Origin: Hepsetus odoe
Taxonomy: Eukaryota; Chordata; Actinopteri; Characiformes; Hepsetidae
Assembly: GCA_017165825.1 (NCBI GenBank)
Contig: CM029381.1
Location: 1,098,649 to 1,162,648 of the forward strand
Direction of reading: 5' to 3'
DNA length: 64,000 bases
Under the pieces are notes generated by a model. The model was not told the DNA's origin, searched no databases, and saw only the letters and a list, made by a program, of their open reading frames with translations. The translations under genes were made by a program, and so were the position numbers. Positions 21,606 to 33,639 of this stretch are shown in pieces (the stretch's first letter is position 1; each line of letters begins with the position of its first letter).

Positions 21606-24239
21606 ATGACATCCCACGCAGCCCAGGCCGGCTCGGTGCCGGCGGCCCCAGATTCTCCCTCTCTGGGCGTTACTGTGAGCGGAAATGTGCAGAAATACAG
21701 TATGAAGAAGAAGAAGGTGCTCAACGCGGAGGAGATGGAGCTGTTCGAGCTTACTCAGGCTGCGGGTATCGTCATGGACCAGGAGGTCTTCAAGTAAGAA
21801 AGGCTGAATTAAGATCTTCCTCTTAGGATTACTCCACTGTCCACATTTAGTATAGGATTCAATAGTAACTCCAGCTAAAACTAAACCCTGTGGTTTTATT
21901 CTTGATTAAAATTATTCCACGTTATTACTGTCAAAAAATTGCGGATTCATACGGAACTGAAACAGGCAAAAAAATACACCCTGAAGAATCATACTGGATT
22001 GTAGTCCCTCCACAATTATTACTGTCGGACAGTAAAAAAAAAACTACAAATGGCAGATTCATACGGGGATTAAAATGACAGAATTAATGACAAGCTGTAA
22101 AAACTGTAACTGCAGTAGTGCTATCAGGCTACAAACTACACACACAAGATTCATAATGGATTAAAATCACTCCACAGTTATTTCTGTCAGAAACCAGTAG
22201 GTTAAAGTGACTGAAATTGTTTTGTCCCAGACAGATGACTGATCAGTTCCTCCTGACTCTGTAGGGTCATCGTGGACCTTTTGAAGATGAACGTAGCACC
22301 TCTGGCTGTCTTCCAGACCCTGAAGGCAATGTGCGCAGGGCAGCGGATTTCAGACACGTCCGTCGGCGAGACATCAGCTGCGCCGCACCCTGCCGCGGCT
22401 CCCTCCGAGTCAAGAGGTCAGTCAGCGTACCAGTCTGGACACTCAGGGACGATGTTAATAAAACTGAACTAAACAAAAGACACATTCTGCTAATGTGAAA
22501 TGCGTTATCATATCAATGAAGAGCATTTTAAGCCAGCCTAATTCCAAAGTCATTTTAGTTTCATCCAAAAAAAAAGGAAAGCATGACGCACAAGAACGAC
22601 TTTAGTCCCACAGACTCTCTAAAATACTGGCGACTCCAGCTCTGTAAGACTGACACTGTTCAGGTACAGGGACTGCGCTGAAAATAAGAGCCGAAAACGT
22701 TGTCCTTCAGGAAGATCTGGAGGAAAATACCAGACGAAATGAAAGGTGGCTTAAGACATTTGGGCAGTACTCAAGGCTATGCTTTAAGTTTTACAGCAAA
22801 AGAAAAAACCCTTTCAAATACAAGAGACATGGATTTCACCTAATCTTGGACTAAATATCAGCACCGGGGGGTCATCAAGACTAGAAATCCTTTATAATCT
22901 AGGTTTAGGCTTAATTTGATTAAAAAAAAAAAAAAAAAAAAAAAACAAATCTATGGGTCTGTTTACCAACTCGGATTAGCCACAGCCGCTGTCAATGTTC
23001 AGGTATTTTGAGCTTTTTAGCATTTCTCATTTGGTTTTGGGAAAGCTTTGGCCTCCAGTAGATCTTTTTTCCACCATTGTTTTGGTTAAACACTTCCTCT
23101 TTGGCATTAAAGCATCTCCAGAGTTGGTGAAAGGGAGTCAACGGCCGATGGTATCGATTTTCGCTCTGCTTTCTTTTGCAAAAACGAATAAAAATAAACA
23201 GCATGTGCATAAAAAAGCCGCTTTCAGTTCGCCATTGCGTAGGCTTTGGTTTTTCTGCCCTCTTATTTTCTGGCCCCTCTGGCATCACAAACCAGGCGCG
23301 GAAGAAGCCGAGCAAGCCGGGCCGAGCCTCACTCGCCAACGGGTTTTGTAGTTTTTTTATCGTATATGTTGTGTGGTTTTTGATCATGTAGTTCAAGGTC
23401 TTTAAAAATACTTTTATTCATGGACAGCAATCAATCCATCTGCTTGAACGTGGACTGAGAAGAGCCGTTTCTATTTGTCGGATTACTGTATCAAATATAT
23501 ACAGACATTTAATCAGGTGCTGGGTTGTGGCTGAGCTGTTACTAGTGGCATAATGATAGTTTTATTATTAATATATATATTATATATATTAGTTTATAAT
23601 TTATTAATGATATAATATATAATTTTAATAATCATCATAATAATAATAATAATAATAATAACAACAGGGTAGGTTTATTACTTTCTTAAAAATGCCATGA
23701 ATTGAAAACGGGCCAATTCTGCAGCAGAGCGATGAAAATTACACAGTAATGTTTACAAGGAAACTTTTTTTTTTTTTAGGGAAAAAAATAGACAAAATAA
23801 AGTTTAAAATGAGACTCTTATTTTAGCAAATTGAGAAGAGTCTACTTTTCCATTATCATTGATTTTTAAAATCTTACTTTGTGGAAAGTTTCAGTATTAA
23901 CCCATTTTTCTTGCCTTTTTTTTTTTTTTTTTTTTTTTTATGGCACTTGTATGTACACCGTCTGTCCGTGTGTGTGTGTGTGTGTGTATGTGTATGTATG
24001 TATGTGCTTCCTGAAGAAGAGGACTCCATGGTCTCAGAAAAGAGCGCAAAAAAGCCACCTCCTCAAGCCCCTCCCACTGGTCCCGCTGCCCGCCCTCAAA
24101 GGGGAGGGGCTAAGATAGTGGTCTACGCCCCTACTGACCCGAGCTCTCCTCTTTCTCAAGGTGTATCCCTCCAGCTCCCACTCCATCAGCATCCCTTTCT
24201 TCACTTCCTCACGTGTTTTGTCGCTGTTTCATATGCTTA

Positions 24240-24289
<50 letters not shown>

Positions 24290-25645
24290 CTGATCTCATG
24301 CTCTTTATTTTCCCATTTTACTATTCTGTACTTTTATCCCATCAAATTGTGTCCCAGTGGGTTGGTTTTAGTTATCTTTCTGGTCTGTTTAGTGTGTTTT
24401 GGCCGTATTTCTCCACGACTCCGTGAACGAATGTGAAAAAAGTTTCTATAGAATGGAGCATCTCGAGCCTGACTTTCTTCGACTGAAGAAAGTTTTAAAA
24501 ATCCTTTTATCAAAAATGAATGAACAAAAAGCCAACTAAAAGGTTTATAACTTCATCCGGGGGGGCGGAGCTTAACAAGGGCTGGGTAATGTGAGCAGAT
24601 TTTTTTGCTCATCGTGATCAAACTGCATCACGTTTTCCTTTTCTGAGCATTTCCTGAGTGTCGTCTGTCGTTAAAGAACAGATCAGCCTAATATATATCC
24701 TTTAAATAACCACAAATTAGCCCTTTAACCTCTTGTCTCCGTCTCTCTGTGTCTCCGTTCTCATCCATTCGTTTCTCATCTGTTGTTTGGTGCTTTACGA
24801 AGGAATGAGCCATGATTCTGCTGTTTTTAGGCGTCTTGTGGACTCCACCTCATATCATCCCTCTGGCTTAACCTCAACCGTTAGTCTTCATTTTTCTGTT
24901 CCCATAGGAATGCTTCTACTAAATCCTCCTGCCGTGCCAGCCTCACTTCCTGTGGCTGAATACTGTCCGCATGTCTTCATCCCTCGACCTTGCAGGGGAT
25001 CTGCCCATTTCTCACTGAGGCCAGTTTTTAACTGAATTCATTTACAGTGGCAGTGAATGGAACCAGGGGTCAAGGCCACTGGTTACATAAAACAGTGTAT
25101 GAGTGCATGTCCGGCTTCGTTAGGGAGCTTTTAGAGGTGGGTTCCATTCATTATCACTCTGAGCAATTTCTTTCTATCAAACGGAGTGTTTGACTCGTTT
25201 GTGTCTCAATTAAGCACAAAGTTCCCCTTTAGATAGAAACATTATTGTCGGGTTTCGTTAAACCAGCCCGCTAACTTGCACCCAGCCGCGCATGGCCTGC
25301 TGTGTTTGTCCTACGTCCCACCGAGGCTGATGTGCGTGTCGTGTCATCGCATGAAACCATGAGACCATGAGACCATGAGACCATGAGTAAGTCAGCCATG
25401 ATCGGGGGTTGCATGTGGTGACGGAGCACTGGTGGGGTGGAAACTAAATCTCGCTTTCAACTAATACCTTGTATGTTTCTGTTTGTGTGGCAGTGCGGAG
25501 TAAACCGGGAACGGGCCACGGGGAGAAGGCCGGCCGCGACGGCTCCAGCCAGCGAGTGCCACGGCAGGCCAGCGCCACCAGGGGGCAGAAGAGCACCAAA
25601 AGCTCCGGCAGCAGCAGCTCATCCTCCCAGGTCACCTCCAACTGA
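21606..25645 (+). CDS. mzt2b: mitotic-spindle organizing protein 2 (MOZART2)
   Basis: Coding exons: 21606-21793, 22265-22416, 24017-24160, 25494-25645; phases match at every join and give 211 residues. The core is KKKVLNAEEMELFELTQAAG (residues 35-54) followed by DQEVFK/VIVDLLKMNVAPL and FQTLKAMCAGQR (to about 90), diagnostic of MZT2. The C-terminus SSQRVPRQPSATR matches the conserved MZT2 tail motif. MZT2 is a small subunit of the gamma-tubulin ring complex; in known systems it binds the N-terminal region of GCP2 and is found at centrosomes and spindle poles. Human MZT2 is about 158 residues; the extra length here is mainly exon 4 (Pro/Ala-rich) and the Ser-rich end. The ATG is the first in frame after the acceptor at 21587. 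Exon 4 has a tandem GAAGAAG acceptor, so one codon may be optional. Confidence 0.93.
22922..22945 (+). repeat. poly(A) tract
   Basis: 24 consecutive A in mzt2b intron 3. It could be a retroelement tail, but no element is recognisable before it. Confidence 0.9.
23563..23662 (+). repeat. TA / ATA microsatellite, intron 3 of mzt2b
   Basis: TATATA runs followed by about 8 AAT units. Confidence 0.9.
23918..24006 (+). repeat. poly(T) and TG/TATG repeat just before exon 4
   Basis: A run of 22 T ends at 23939, then TG and GTAT units at 23967-24006. It ends 10 bases from the exon 4 acceptor and so provides an unusual, TG-rich polypyrimidine context. Confidence 0.9.
24242..24288 (+). repeat. CT microsatellite, intron 4 of mzt2b
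   Basis: About 23 TC units without interruption. Confidence 0.95.
25354..25387 (+). repeat. 8-bp tandem repeat (GACCATGA)
   Basis: Four near-perfect copies in mzt2b intron 4. Confidence 0.85.
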
Positions 25646-26960
25646 GGGCCTGAAGTCCACAGCAGAAGCTGCGCCTTTTCTTTTGGGTTTGGAAAACCAG
25701 TGGATCGTTATTGGACGCGCACCCCTGATTGGGCCAAGCATCTGCCCTGGTGCTCTCTCCAGCCTTGCCATTATTTGAACTCCTCAACGGAGCCTAATTC
25801 TGATAAGATTAATAACTGAGAACCCCGATTGTGGGGTTTAAAAGGGCCTGCATTTCCTGTTTTACTTGTTTTCTAAATCTAGTTTACGATGAGATTCTTG
25901 GTTCCTGTGTTTTTTATTGTTGCTGTATTTAAACAAGCTGCAGTTGCATTTGAAGCGCAGTCAAAGCCGTCCTTCTGTGATCTTATGTTCTTGTGTTTCT
26001 CATCCTTGGCTGTTCCTCTTTTTGAACTGATGTGGAATACATGTACACAGCCGGTGTTTTCTGATATGGGCTGTTTAATGCACTCCATGTGAAAAAAGAA
26101 GGGTTAGAATCTGGTCGATCTGAAGACAACCTCAAAGGGAGGTGAACGGGCTTCTACACAAGTTCTCCTTCCACCTTTTCTCTGCAAAGCAGGAGTGATG
26201 CTACCTCCTGTTCGGGGAAGGAAAGGAGTGGCCTAGGATTGAAGAAAAGTTGGCAGTCCCAGTATGGAGTCCTCTGGTAGAGGTCACTTCCCAATGACAC
26301 GAGGGAGCTCTGTGTGGGGATGTAGAGCATTCCTGCAGCGGAGGTCCCAAGAAAGGATTGAAGAAAAGTCATTCTGAGATTTCAACTGAGAGATCCCATC
26401 TTGCTTTGCTTTTTAATGAAAGAGAACTGGAATTCCTTCATGTTGTATTTTACCCTTTATATCCGATTAAAGAAATTGCCGCCTCCTTGTCTTTGGTGGG
26501 AGTTATTTCGCTTGCGATGAACGTGCTTAGAACATGCTTTCTTTTGAGGAACCCAAAGATGCCTTCTTTTTATTGCCAACATCGAGGAATTTTTATGGTA
26601 CACAATTAAAGTAGAGGCCATAGAGAATAAAGGTACCATTATGGGCTCCTCAGAGTGATCCCATGCAGATATACCAGCCTGGGCGAACACCCCTGACCTG
26701 TTTTGCAGATACTCTTCATTACCTGGATCAGGTGTGTTAAATCAGGAATGGAGCTCAAGGACCAGTACAAGAACTCCTGCTTTGTGAGGAAAGGCTTGCA
26801 TGAACTGCAGAGCAGTAGGGCAGATGGCTTCCATGGAAAAGGTCAGGAAATGCAGCCCTCATACAGTGGGTCTCAGAACCACTGCCCTGAAGAACCGTGG
26901 AGAACAGCTCTTTAAGACACTGGTTCTTTAAAGACAAAGTCTTTGCACCCCTTTGTTATA
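25646..26960 (+). other. mzt2b 3' UTR and flank
   Basis: No further exon recognised. An AATAAA lies near 26626. The true cleavage site cannot be read, and the 3' UTR may be much shorter. The short open frames lack motifs. Confidence 0.4.
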
Positions 26961-26961
26961 G

Positions 26962-27075
26962 ACAGCGGTGGCCTAGTGGTTAGAGAGTTAGTCCCAGGAT
27001 CAGTAGGTTGCCCTGAGGTACCCTTGAGCAAGGTAATGTCCCCATCACTTTCCCCTGAGTGTTCCTCTGCTGCAC
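26962..27075 (+). mobile_element. type A SINE with deleted B box
   Basis: GACAGCGGTGGCCTAGTGGT (A box), then a jump over the usual GGGTTCGAATCC to CAGTAGGTTGCCCTGAGGTA and CCTTGAGCAAGGTAATGTCC. It is truncated before the tail. Confidence 0.8.
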
Positions 27076-27086
27076 ATGTGGGTATG

Positions 27087-27285
27087 GGGCAATGGTGGCC
27101 TAGTGGTTAGGGGCTAGGCCCCTAGATCAGTAGATTGAGCAAGGTAGCGTCAAGGTACCATCCCCGTCACTGCTCCCCGGGCGCTTTCAATAGCTGCCCT
27201 GCTGCACGTGTTTGTGAATGGGTTAAATGCACTCTGTGCTGTGCTGAGTTTCACGATGATGAGAATAGTCACTTTCATTTTCACT
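27087..27285 (+). mobile_element. type A SINE, second tandem copy
   Basis: GGTGGCCTAGTGGTTAGGGG, also lacking a full B box, then ATCCCCGTCACTGCTCCCC, GCACGTGTTTGTGAATGGG and the tail AGTCACTTTCATTTTCACT. Confidence 0.82.
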
Positions 27286-27339
27286 AATCTACTCATGTGG
27301 TGGAAAATTTGAGAGCCCCTTTTCTGACTGATGAACTTT

Positions 27340-28460
27340 TGTAACAATGAATCTCCACAATGTGTTTTGGTTTCGTATTGTTTCTGTAGGACCCCACAAT
27401 TCAAGAACAATATAGAAACCTTGTTTTCACGACTAGTACCGGTGGTGGCTGCAGTGTTTGCTCTCACCTTGAGTGTGGAAAATGTGACGGAGGTTTTTCA
27501 GCACACTCGTATTTGGTCTTGCTCGACAGCCTTTGTGCCGAGGCAAACCGGGAAAAAACATCTGCAGCCTGCTCGCTGGTCCATGAAAAATTCTCCTTGA
27601 CCCTCTCGGGTCAAAAACTACTCACCGTGAAGAGCGGGGACTTCTGTAGGAGCTTCTCTTGTGCAGGCCTTTTGTACCGCTCGTCCTTGTGTGTGCGCAT
27701 GTGTGCGGCGGCGGTGGGTGAAAACGGAGAGTTGAAGGCCAGGCCCTCGGGAGGCCACCGGTGTCAGCGGCTAAAGATTGCGTTCTCTGCAACATGGCTG
27801 CCGAATTATTCTTCACTGGAAAAGCTTGGCCGCTTTTGTTCCATAAAAAAACGAGATTTCAGGAACAATTCGTTTGGCTCCAGAGGTGTTTTTTTTTTTT
27901 TCCCTCATCACTTGATTACCCCGACGACCTTTCTTGATGGAGTCAGCCAATTAAATGTACGGAAGAATGCCTGCTGCACGAAGACACCTGAATGGGTTTT
28001 AAAAGAGCGCCGGCGTCGCAGTTCACTCAGACGTGTGGAGAAACGCAAGCGATTCGGAAGAGCCAGCATTGACGAGGCTGCCTTCTTTTTTCGCTGACCT
28101 CTTGCTGCAAGGGGGTTGAGGCGGCATGCTCAGGAATGCCTACTTTTCAGCGCCGCACTAAATGCCAGTGGCTACTTCGTGTGCTTTAATGTCAGCGGCT
28201 AGCTTCCACGCCTCGCTTCTCGGTCAATGGCCGACGTGCGGCCTTTCCCGCTTCAATGCCGATCAATTAGAGGCAGCGGTGGCTCGGCAGTCAGCGCCAA
28301 CAGAATGGCGTCGTCGGTCCCCTACAAAGCCACTGCTTGCACATCCATTATTGTGGGCGCCGGAACACTCACTCAGAGTCTCAGAGCGGCTGACCCTGCC
28401 TTTGCCTTTCCCTTCCCCACCCACAAAGGCCCCTTAGAAGCCTTTCATTTCTGAAGGTAG
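27340..28460. other. GC-balanced island, candidate conserved noncoding sequence
   Basis: A kilobase without simple repeats or recognisable transposons, with balanced, CpG-containing composition unlike its flanks. Open frames exist (27513-28097 and 28162-28437) but lack domains, good starts and splice context. It might be regulatory DNA or an exon cluster of unknown type. This is inference from composition only. Confidence 0.3.
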
Positions 28461-28740
28461 AGAATGTCTTTTTTTAATTTCCCCACAAGTTTCTTTTCAT
28501 GGCAACTTGTCGGCGTCCTGTCGGCAGTGGCTGTCGATGAACGCTAGGTGGTACTGCAGCCACTGCCTCGCCACAGCCTTCTGCGGGATGGTTGCGTGAT
28601 GGTTTTTTGTGGCTTGTTTAAAGAGTGAAATAACATATTTGTTTTACAAAATGGGTCGCGTTGAAGAGGCACTTATCCGCGGTTCAAGCTGCAGGGGTCT
28701 CACTTAGTAACACTTAACTGATTATCGAGGGTTTAATGTA

Positions 28741-28803
28741 GGTGTGTGTGTGGGTGGCTGTTTGTGCGTCTGTGTGTGTGTGAGTGGTGTGTGTGTGTGT
28801 GTG
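28741..28803 (+). repeat. TG-rich microsatellite
   Basis: Interrupted TG units; a purine-rich stretch to about 29110 follows. Confidence 0.85.
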
Positions 28804-29199
28804 GTGAGATGGAACGACAGGCCGGGTGGAAGGACTAGACGAGGCACCCTCCCTCAGATGCTCGAAAGACAGGATGTGCCGTTGGACAAAGTCAGGACAA
28901 AGAGATGGAGTGAGAGACTGAGGACGAAGAGGGAAAATGAGGTGAAGGCTGCCTCTGAAGGGATGGAGTGGAACAAGAGATGGAAGGGAATGTTGAAGTG
29001 GTACAACTGGAATGGAAGGACATGTCGTGAAGGAAATTAAGAGAACGGCAAGCGGTGGATGGAGCAGATCAAGAGACACTGGAGACAAAGAGGATGAAGG
29101 GAGAGAAGGGACAAGAGCAAAGCGCTGTTGGAAATGAACGAGTTGGAAACTTGAGTCCATACTGCATGGAAACTTTAGTTCAGAAAGTTCCGTGAAATG

Positions 29200-29490
29200 G
29201 GTGTGAAGACGTTGCCTTGAGAGTTTAGAGAATATTTTTGACTGAAAATGAACCTGGTGGATGAAAATGTGGTTTAGTTCTGATAAACCATAAATTATTG
29301 TAGGTGTCCCATATAAGCACTAGCAGGTTCACTGTTGGATTTGGAGAGGAAATCTCCATGACTTCTGGATGTATGGTTCCATTCTGCACAGAAACCTGTA
29401 CCATTTCATGCCAAATCCGCTCCCGTTGACTTTTTCCATCCCATCCACTGAAACCTATATATGGTATAGGTTCCTCTAATGCTTCCAAAA
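29200..29490 (-). repeat. copy of the dispersed unclassified repeat
   Basis: On the reverse strand it shares TTTCCTCTCCAAATCCA and nearby text with 53990-54160. No coding content. Confidence 0.4.
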
Positions 29491-29906
29491 CCAGACTTAA
29501 ACTCTAGAAGACCTCAGAAGTTCCTTCCAGTCATGTAAGTCAGGGCCTCCACAGATTGGACCAGTTAGTCCAGCACATCCTGTGGATTCCTTTTGGAGTC
29601 ACGTTCAACTATAGCTTTCTTTATTTTTATTCCAACATCAGATTCCTGCCCAGACCAGAAGGTGGGAGAGCACATAGAGAGAGAAGAGGGAAGAACTGAA
29701 ACATGGTGGGGAAGGAGAGGCTGATATTGGGAGTGAAGGAAGGAGTGAGAGAGGTGTGTGCTGGAGGTTTTTATTGTGGCCATTTGTCGTGTTTATGTGG
29801 CTGGAGCTGTCCGCTCCCTCTCGCTCCGTATTGATGGTGGTGCGGGGCTGCTGGGATTGATGGCGCCATATTGCTCCGACAAACCTAATGACCCGAAACC
29901 CAGCAG

Positions 29907-29930
29907 CAGCAGCAGCAGCAGCAACACCGC
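29907..29930 (+). repeat. AGC trinucleotide repeat
   Basis: About seven AGC units ending in AAC. It would encode poly-Ser, Gln or Ala, but no exon context was found. Confidence 0.85.
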
Positions 29931-30043
29931 CAGCCTTAACCCCTTCACACACTCCTTCATGTTTGTGCAGGAAGGATGGGGGATGGGGCATTTCTGCTCA
30001 CCTGCATGCCCACTCCAGATTAGCTGCACACCTTCAGTGCCCT

Positions 30044-30188
30044 ACGTTTACATTTATGGCATTTAGCGGACGCTCTTGCTCTAACCCAGGAGTGACTTTT
30101 GCTCAGGAATGGTGGAAGTGCTGGAGGCAGGATTCGAACCCGTTACCTCTTAGGGCATAGACGATTATCCTGCCTCTAGACCACCACA
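30044..30188 (-). mobile_element. type B SINE, shortened
   Basis: Tail complement TTTACATTTATGGCATTTAG, then a deletion, then the head with GGATTCGAACCCGTTACC read on the plus strand. Confidence 0.75.
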
Positions 30189-30439
30189 CATTTTCCTATT
30201 CATCGCCTAAATTTCTTTATGAACGGACCAATGGGAATGGTCCAAAATGGTTAAAGAGATGTGGTTAAGTTAAGCTGCAAGTAAGGAATGCTTTTTCCTT
30301 CTCTTTTTTTTTGGACTTTGGGGACTATGGTACCACTCTTTGTCGTCATGCCCCAGGAACATTTTGGAAGCCCTCTGAGCCATGTTATTCTAGGCGAAAT
30401 CCTACCAACCGGGAAAAAACCGATGAGGTATTCCGGAGT

Positions 30440-30560
30440 GGTCCGTTTATGGAAAGCACAATTGCCCTCTAGGAGTACAGCCCTGTGATGGACTGGTGGC
30501 TTGTCCAGGGTGTTTCTTGGCTTTTCACCCTGGCAGGATACACTCGTGTATCACTTGGGA
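30440..30560 (+). mobile_element. possible type C SINE fragment
   Basis: GCCCTGTGATGGACTGGTGG and CTTGTCCAGGGTGTTTC resemble the family body; the rest is lost. Confidence 0.45.
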
Positions 30561-31079
30561 TAGGAAAAGCAGCTCAGATAACGAGTGGATGTTTTTGGCT
30601 TTTAAAAATGTAGAGAACAGAGTGATGGCACTTGACGAGGGTAAGGAGACGCCAGGTATTGCGTATGGATTGGAGGCCTGAGGAACGATGCATCGGGACT
30701 TGTCCTGATTAGGTATGGGTCCTTGGTGAGGGCCCCTTTGCCCTGGTCCCCAAAGTTTCCCTTATTGTCTGGACCCCGAAGCCAGCAGTCAGTGTCCCTC
30801 TTTGGCCATTAGGGGGCAGCGTTTTTCTTCTGCCGGCCTCGGAGTTTAAGTTTCTCGGTACATTTGCTCCCCCACTGTGCTTTGCCTGGGGCATGTTGCC
30901 ATGTTTGCATGAGTGTGAGTGCCGCTGGCAGAGACGGGCACCCCCAGCTGGTGGAACATATTTGTTTGTTTGACTGTTTTGTTTCTGTTCCGGAGATTTT
31001 TGACTTAAGCTTAGACGACATCCGGGGCGGCCTGGTGAATAACGTGTGGCGTTCTGTCATGCGTCAAGCTGTGGCGTGA

Positions 31080-31210
31080 GGTTTGGGTTATTTTTTTGGT
31101 TTGCTTTGTTTCCATTAATTATTTAAATTCCCAGCAGCTGCCTGTTTGTGGCTCAGCCTTCACACTGTCAAGCCATTCAATTAGGCTGACCCAACTTCTC
31201 CAGAGCCACT
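31080..31210. other. candidate conserved noncoding island
   Basis: Contains TCCATTAATTATTTAAATTC (homeodomain-like ATTA sites) and GCCATTCAATTAGGCTGACC in otherwise non-repetitive DNA. Inference only. Confidence 0.25.
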
Positions 31211-32298
31211 GTTCTTGTGGTTCCAGAGCAGACAGAATATTCTCGAGCAGCTTGAGGATCTAGAACATGCCTAAAGCTACAACAAATAATCTGCCTCATC
31301 CAGAGTCTGCACATCTTATAAACCTGAAGGAGCCAGAGTTCCGTCTGGAGGCACAACAGACAGTATTCATAGTTTTCATGTGATGTCACAACCTTAAAGC
31401 CCCGCCCACCTGTAGGGCAAAACAAATAGTTTTTTTTTTTTTACCAGGATTGTTCTACAAAAAAAGGTGGATAGCTGTAATTGGACGCACTGATGATGGA
31501 TGAACTACAGCATCCCGACAGAAGAAAGACAAAGTCCACGAGGAGACGTGTCTCTGTCTCTCGAGAGGAAATGAAAGAATAGTTCACACGTTGTTTGTGG
31601 CGAAACATTTCTTCAAAGATGAGCTCCAGTGTTTTCTCCAGTGGTCCAGTGGTTGCATTTTTAGTCGCGTCTTTTTAGCACTTTAACATTCTGACCAGAC
31701 GGGCTGCATCCCAAACCACACACTTCTGTCTATCTCAGATGATTGTCTACTACATTTACACACAATTTCTTCATTTGGGAATGAAGTTAAAGTTAAAGGG
31801 AAGGTTCAGTTTCAGTCGGAAACATGGGTCCCTAGCTAGCGTTTGCTGATTTTCACTTCCATTTACTTTGACAGTGAAGAATTTCTCGTCCTTCATCTCA
31901 CGAGCGGCAGCGTTATCAGCCCGTCCACGCCGAAAAACACACACAGCTCTCTGTCCTCCTGACGACAGTGGAAGGGGAGGGATTCTCCACAAAATAGAGG
32001 GAGACGTCCCACAAAGTGGAGCTCTAGCAGGGACTTTCTCTGTACTTAGAGACTGAAATACTGCAAGCGGTACCATGTCATTCTCCTATCTTTGTTTCTC
32101 GTCTGTTGGGAATGAGGGGAAAACGTACACACCCGCTGCTCTGAATGTAAAGTCTGGATGATTCGCGCACTTGTAGATCAGGAGCAACTTGAGCAGCCGC
32201 TCTTGTGAGTCGACAGCTCTCAGAGAATCTGCTGGGAATATAGAGCAACGGTTCAATGGATGCTAAGGGGAAACAGTTACTGTATATTTGTGTGTAAA

Positions 32299-32512
32299 CC
32301 TTTACATTTACGTTTACGGCATTTAGCAGATGCTCTTATCCAGAGCGACTTCCAGTTCCTAATTACAGGGACAGCCCCCCTGGAGACACTCAGGGTTAAG
32401 GATCTTGCTCAGGGACCCAGTGGTGTTGGTGCCAGAGGTGGGATTCAAACCTGGGACCTCTTGAGCCATTGGTCCTTAGGCAAGTACCCACCACTAGACC
32501 ACCACCACCTGA
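32299..32512 (-). mobile_element. type B SINE
   Basis: TTACATTTACGTTTACGGCA tail complement, GGACAGCCCCCCTGGAGAC, and a head with GGTGGGATTCAAACCTGGGA on the plus strand. Confidence 0.82.
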
Positions 32513-32789
32513 AGAGTAACATAATGGAAAACCGACTGTCAAGGGTTCATGAAGGAACCTTAAATTATAGGAACCTTAAAGAACCACCAGCAAGAGTTGG
32601 AGATGTGTCTTTTTTTTAGCATCAATTCCTGTTTCTGGAACAGTGAGAACATCTGCTCCTACAGATCTAGATTCTGATGCTGTCTGATGAGATCCAACTT
32701 TGGAATTTATTGCGAGATGAAAAAACTGTAAAAGTTGTAAAAGCAAAAACAACAATAAATGTCTGATAATCTGCACAGGAAGGTTTTAC

Positions 32790-33190
32790 TATATTATATG
32801 TTCTTGAAAAAGGATTTCAGGAACAACTCATTTTTAAATTACAGTCAAGTTTCTTAAGATTTGAGCCGTTTTGGATCAAATTAATTTTATAAAACACGTT
32901 TTAAAAACGGCATCTTCATTTTCTCTAATTGGATTTTAATCCGATTTAAAATCAAATTAGTTTTTTTTTTGGAGGTAAATTTATTAGAATTTATTTATTA
33001 GAGTTCAAAGTTCAGTTTGGAAAATAAGGGAGATTTATTTAGCAGGATCTTTGTTCTGGAAACGGTACTTTTGGCACTTTTGTCATTTTATGTGTTTTTA
33101 TGTGTATTTTTTTATTTTACACATTTTTAGCACCAGAGTTAATTTAGATGATGTGACAACATTTATTCCAAGCATATGACATCTTGCACA
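32790..33190. other. AT-rich stretch, no gene seen
   Basis: Long A and T runs. No exon, RNA gene or clear repeat. Confidence 0.4.
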
Positions 33191-33205
33191 GAAGCAAACT
33201 AACAT

Positions 33206-33492
33206 TACACACACACACACACACACACACACCCTCATATGCCTACTTTAAGAAGCTCCTTTCATCTCCAGACCACAAGGAGTTGTGCTATTTTTACTCA
33301 CACTTTCTTTCTCACACCTCTCTCCCACCTGCACTTCTGACATGACACACACACACACACACGCACATACGCACACACACAGGTACACTTCTCCACGTCA
33401 GACACACTAACTCTCCTGTGTCAGCATGCAGGCCCTGATGAGTCTACCTTTTTGTGCACACACACACACACACACACACACGCACATACACA
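33206..33492 (+). repeat. cluster of three CA microsatellites
   Basis: CA runs at about 33206-33232, 33344-33381 and 33457-33491, separated by unique DNA. Confidence 0.92.
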
Positions 33493-33639
33493 ATCTTTCC
33501 ACCCTTAGCCAATCACAGGTACGAGGGTATTCATCCGTGTTCAGACAAAGTGAGGAGCATCTGTTAACCACTAATCAGGATTTTTTTTAACCTTTTGAAA
33601 ATTCTGTTTTTAACCACAGAGAACAATGTAGTGGAAGCA

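Noticed and set aside
25497..25778. alternate frame through mzt2b exon 5 (113-codon ORF)
   Set aside because: Only the frame giving SSQRVPRQPSATR matches the MZT2 C-terminus and fits the splice phase; the longer frame is a shadow.
27513..28097. 194-codon ORF in a balanced region
   Set aside because: No recognisable motif, weak start, poly-Phe from a T run and no splice partners. Kept only as a possible noncoding island.
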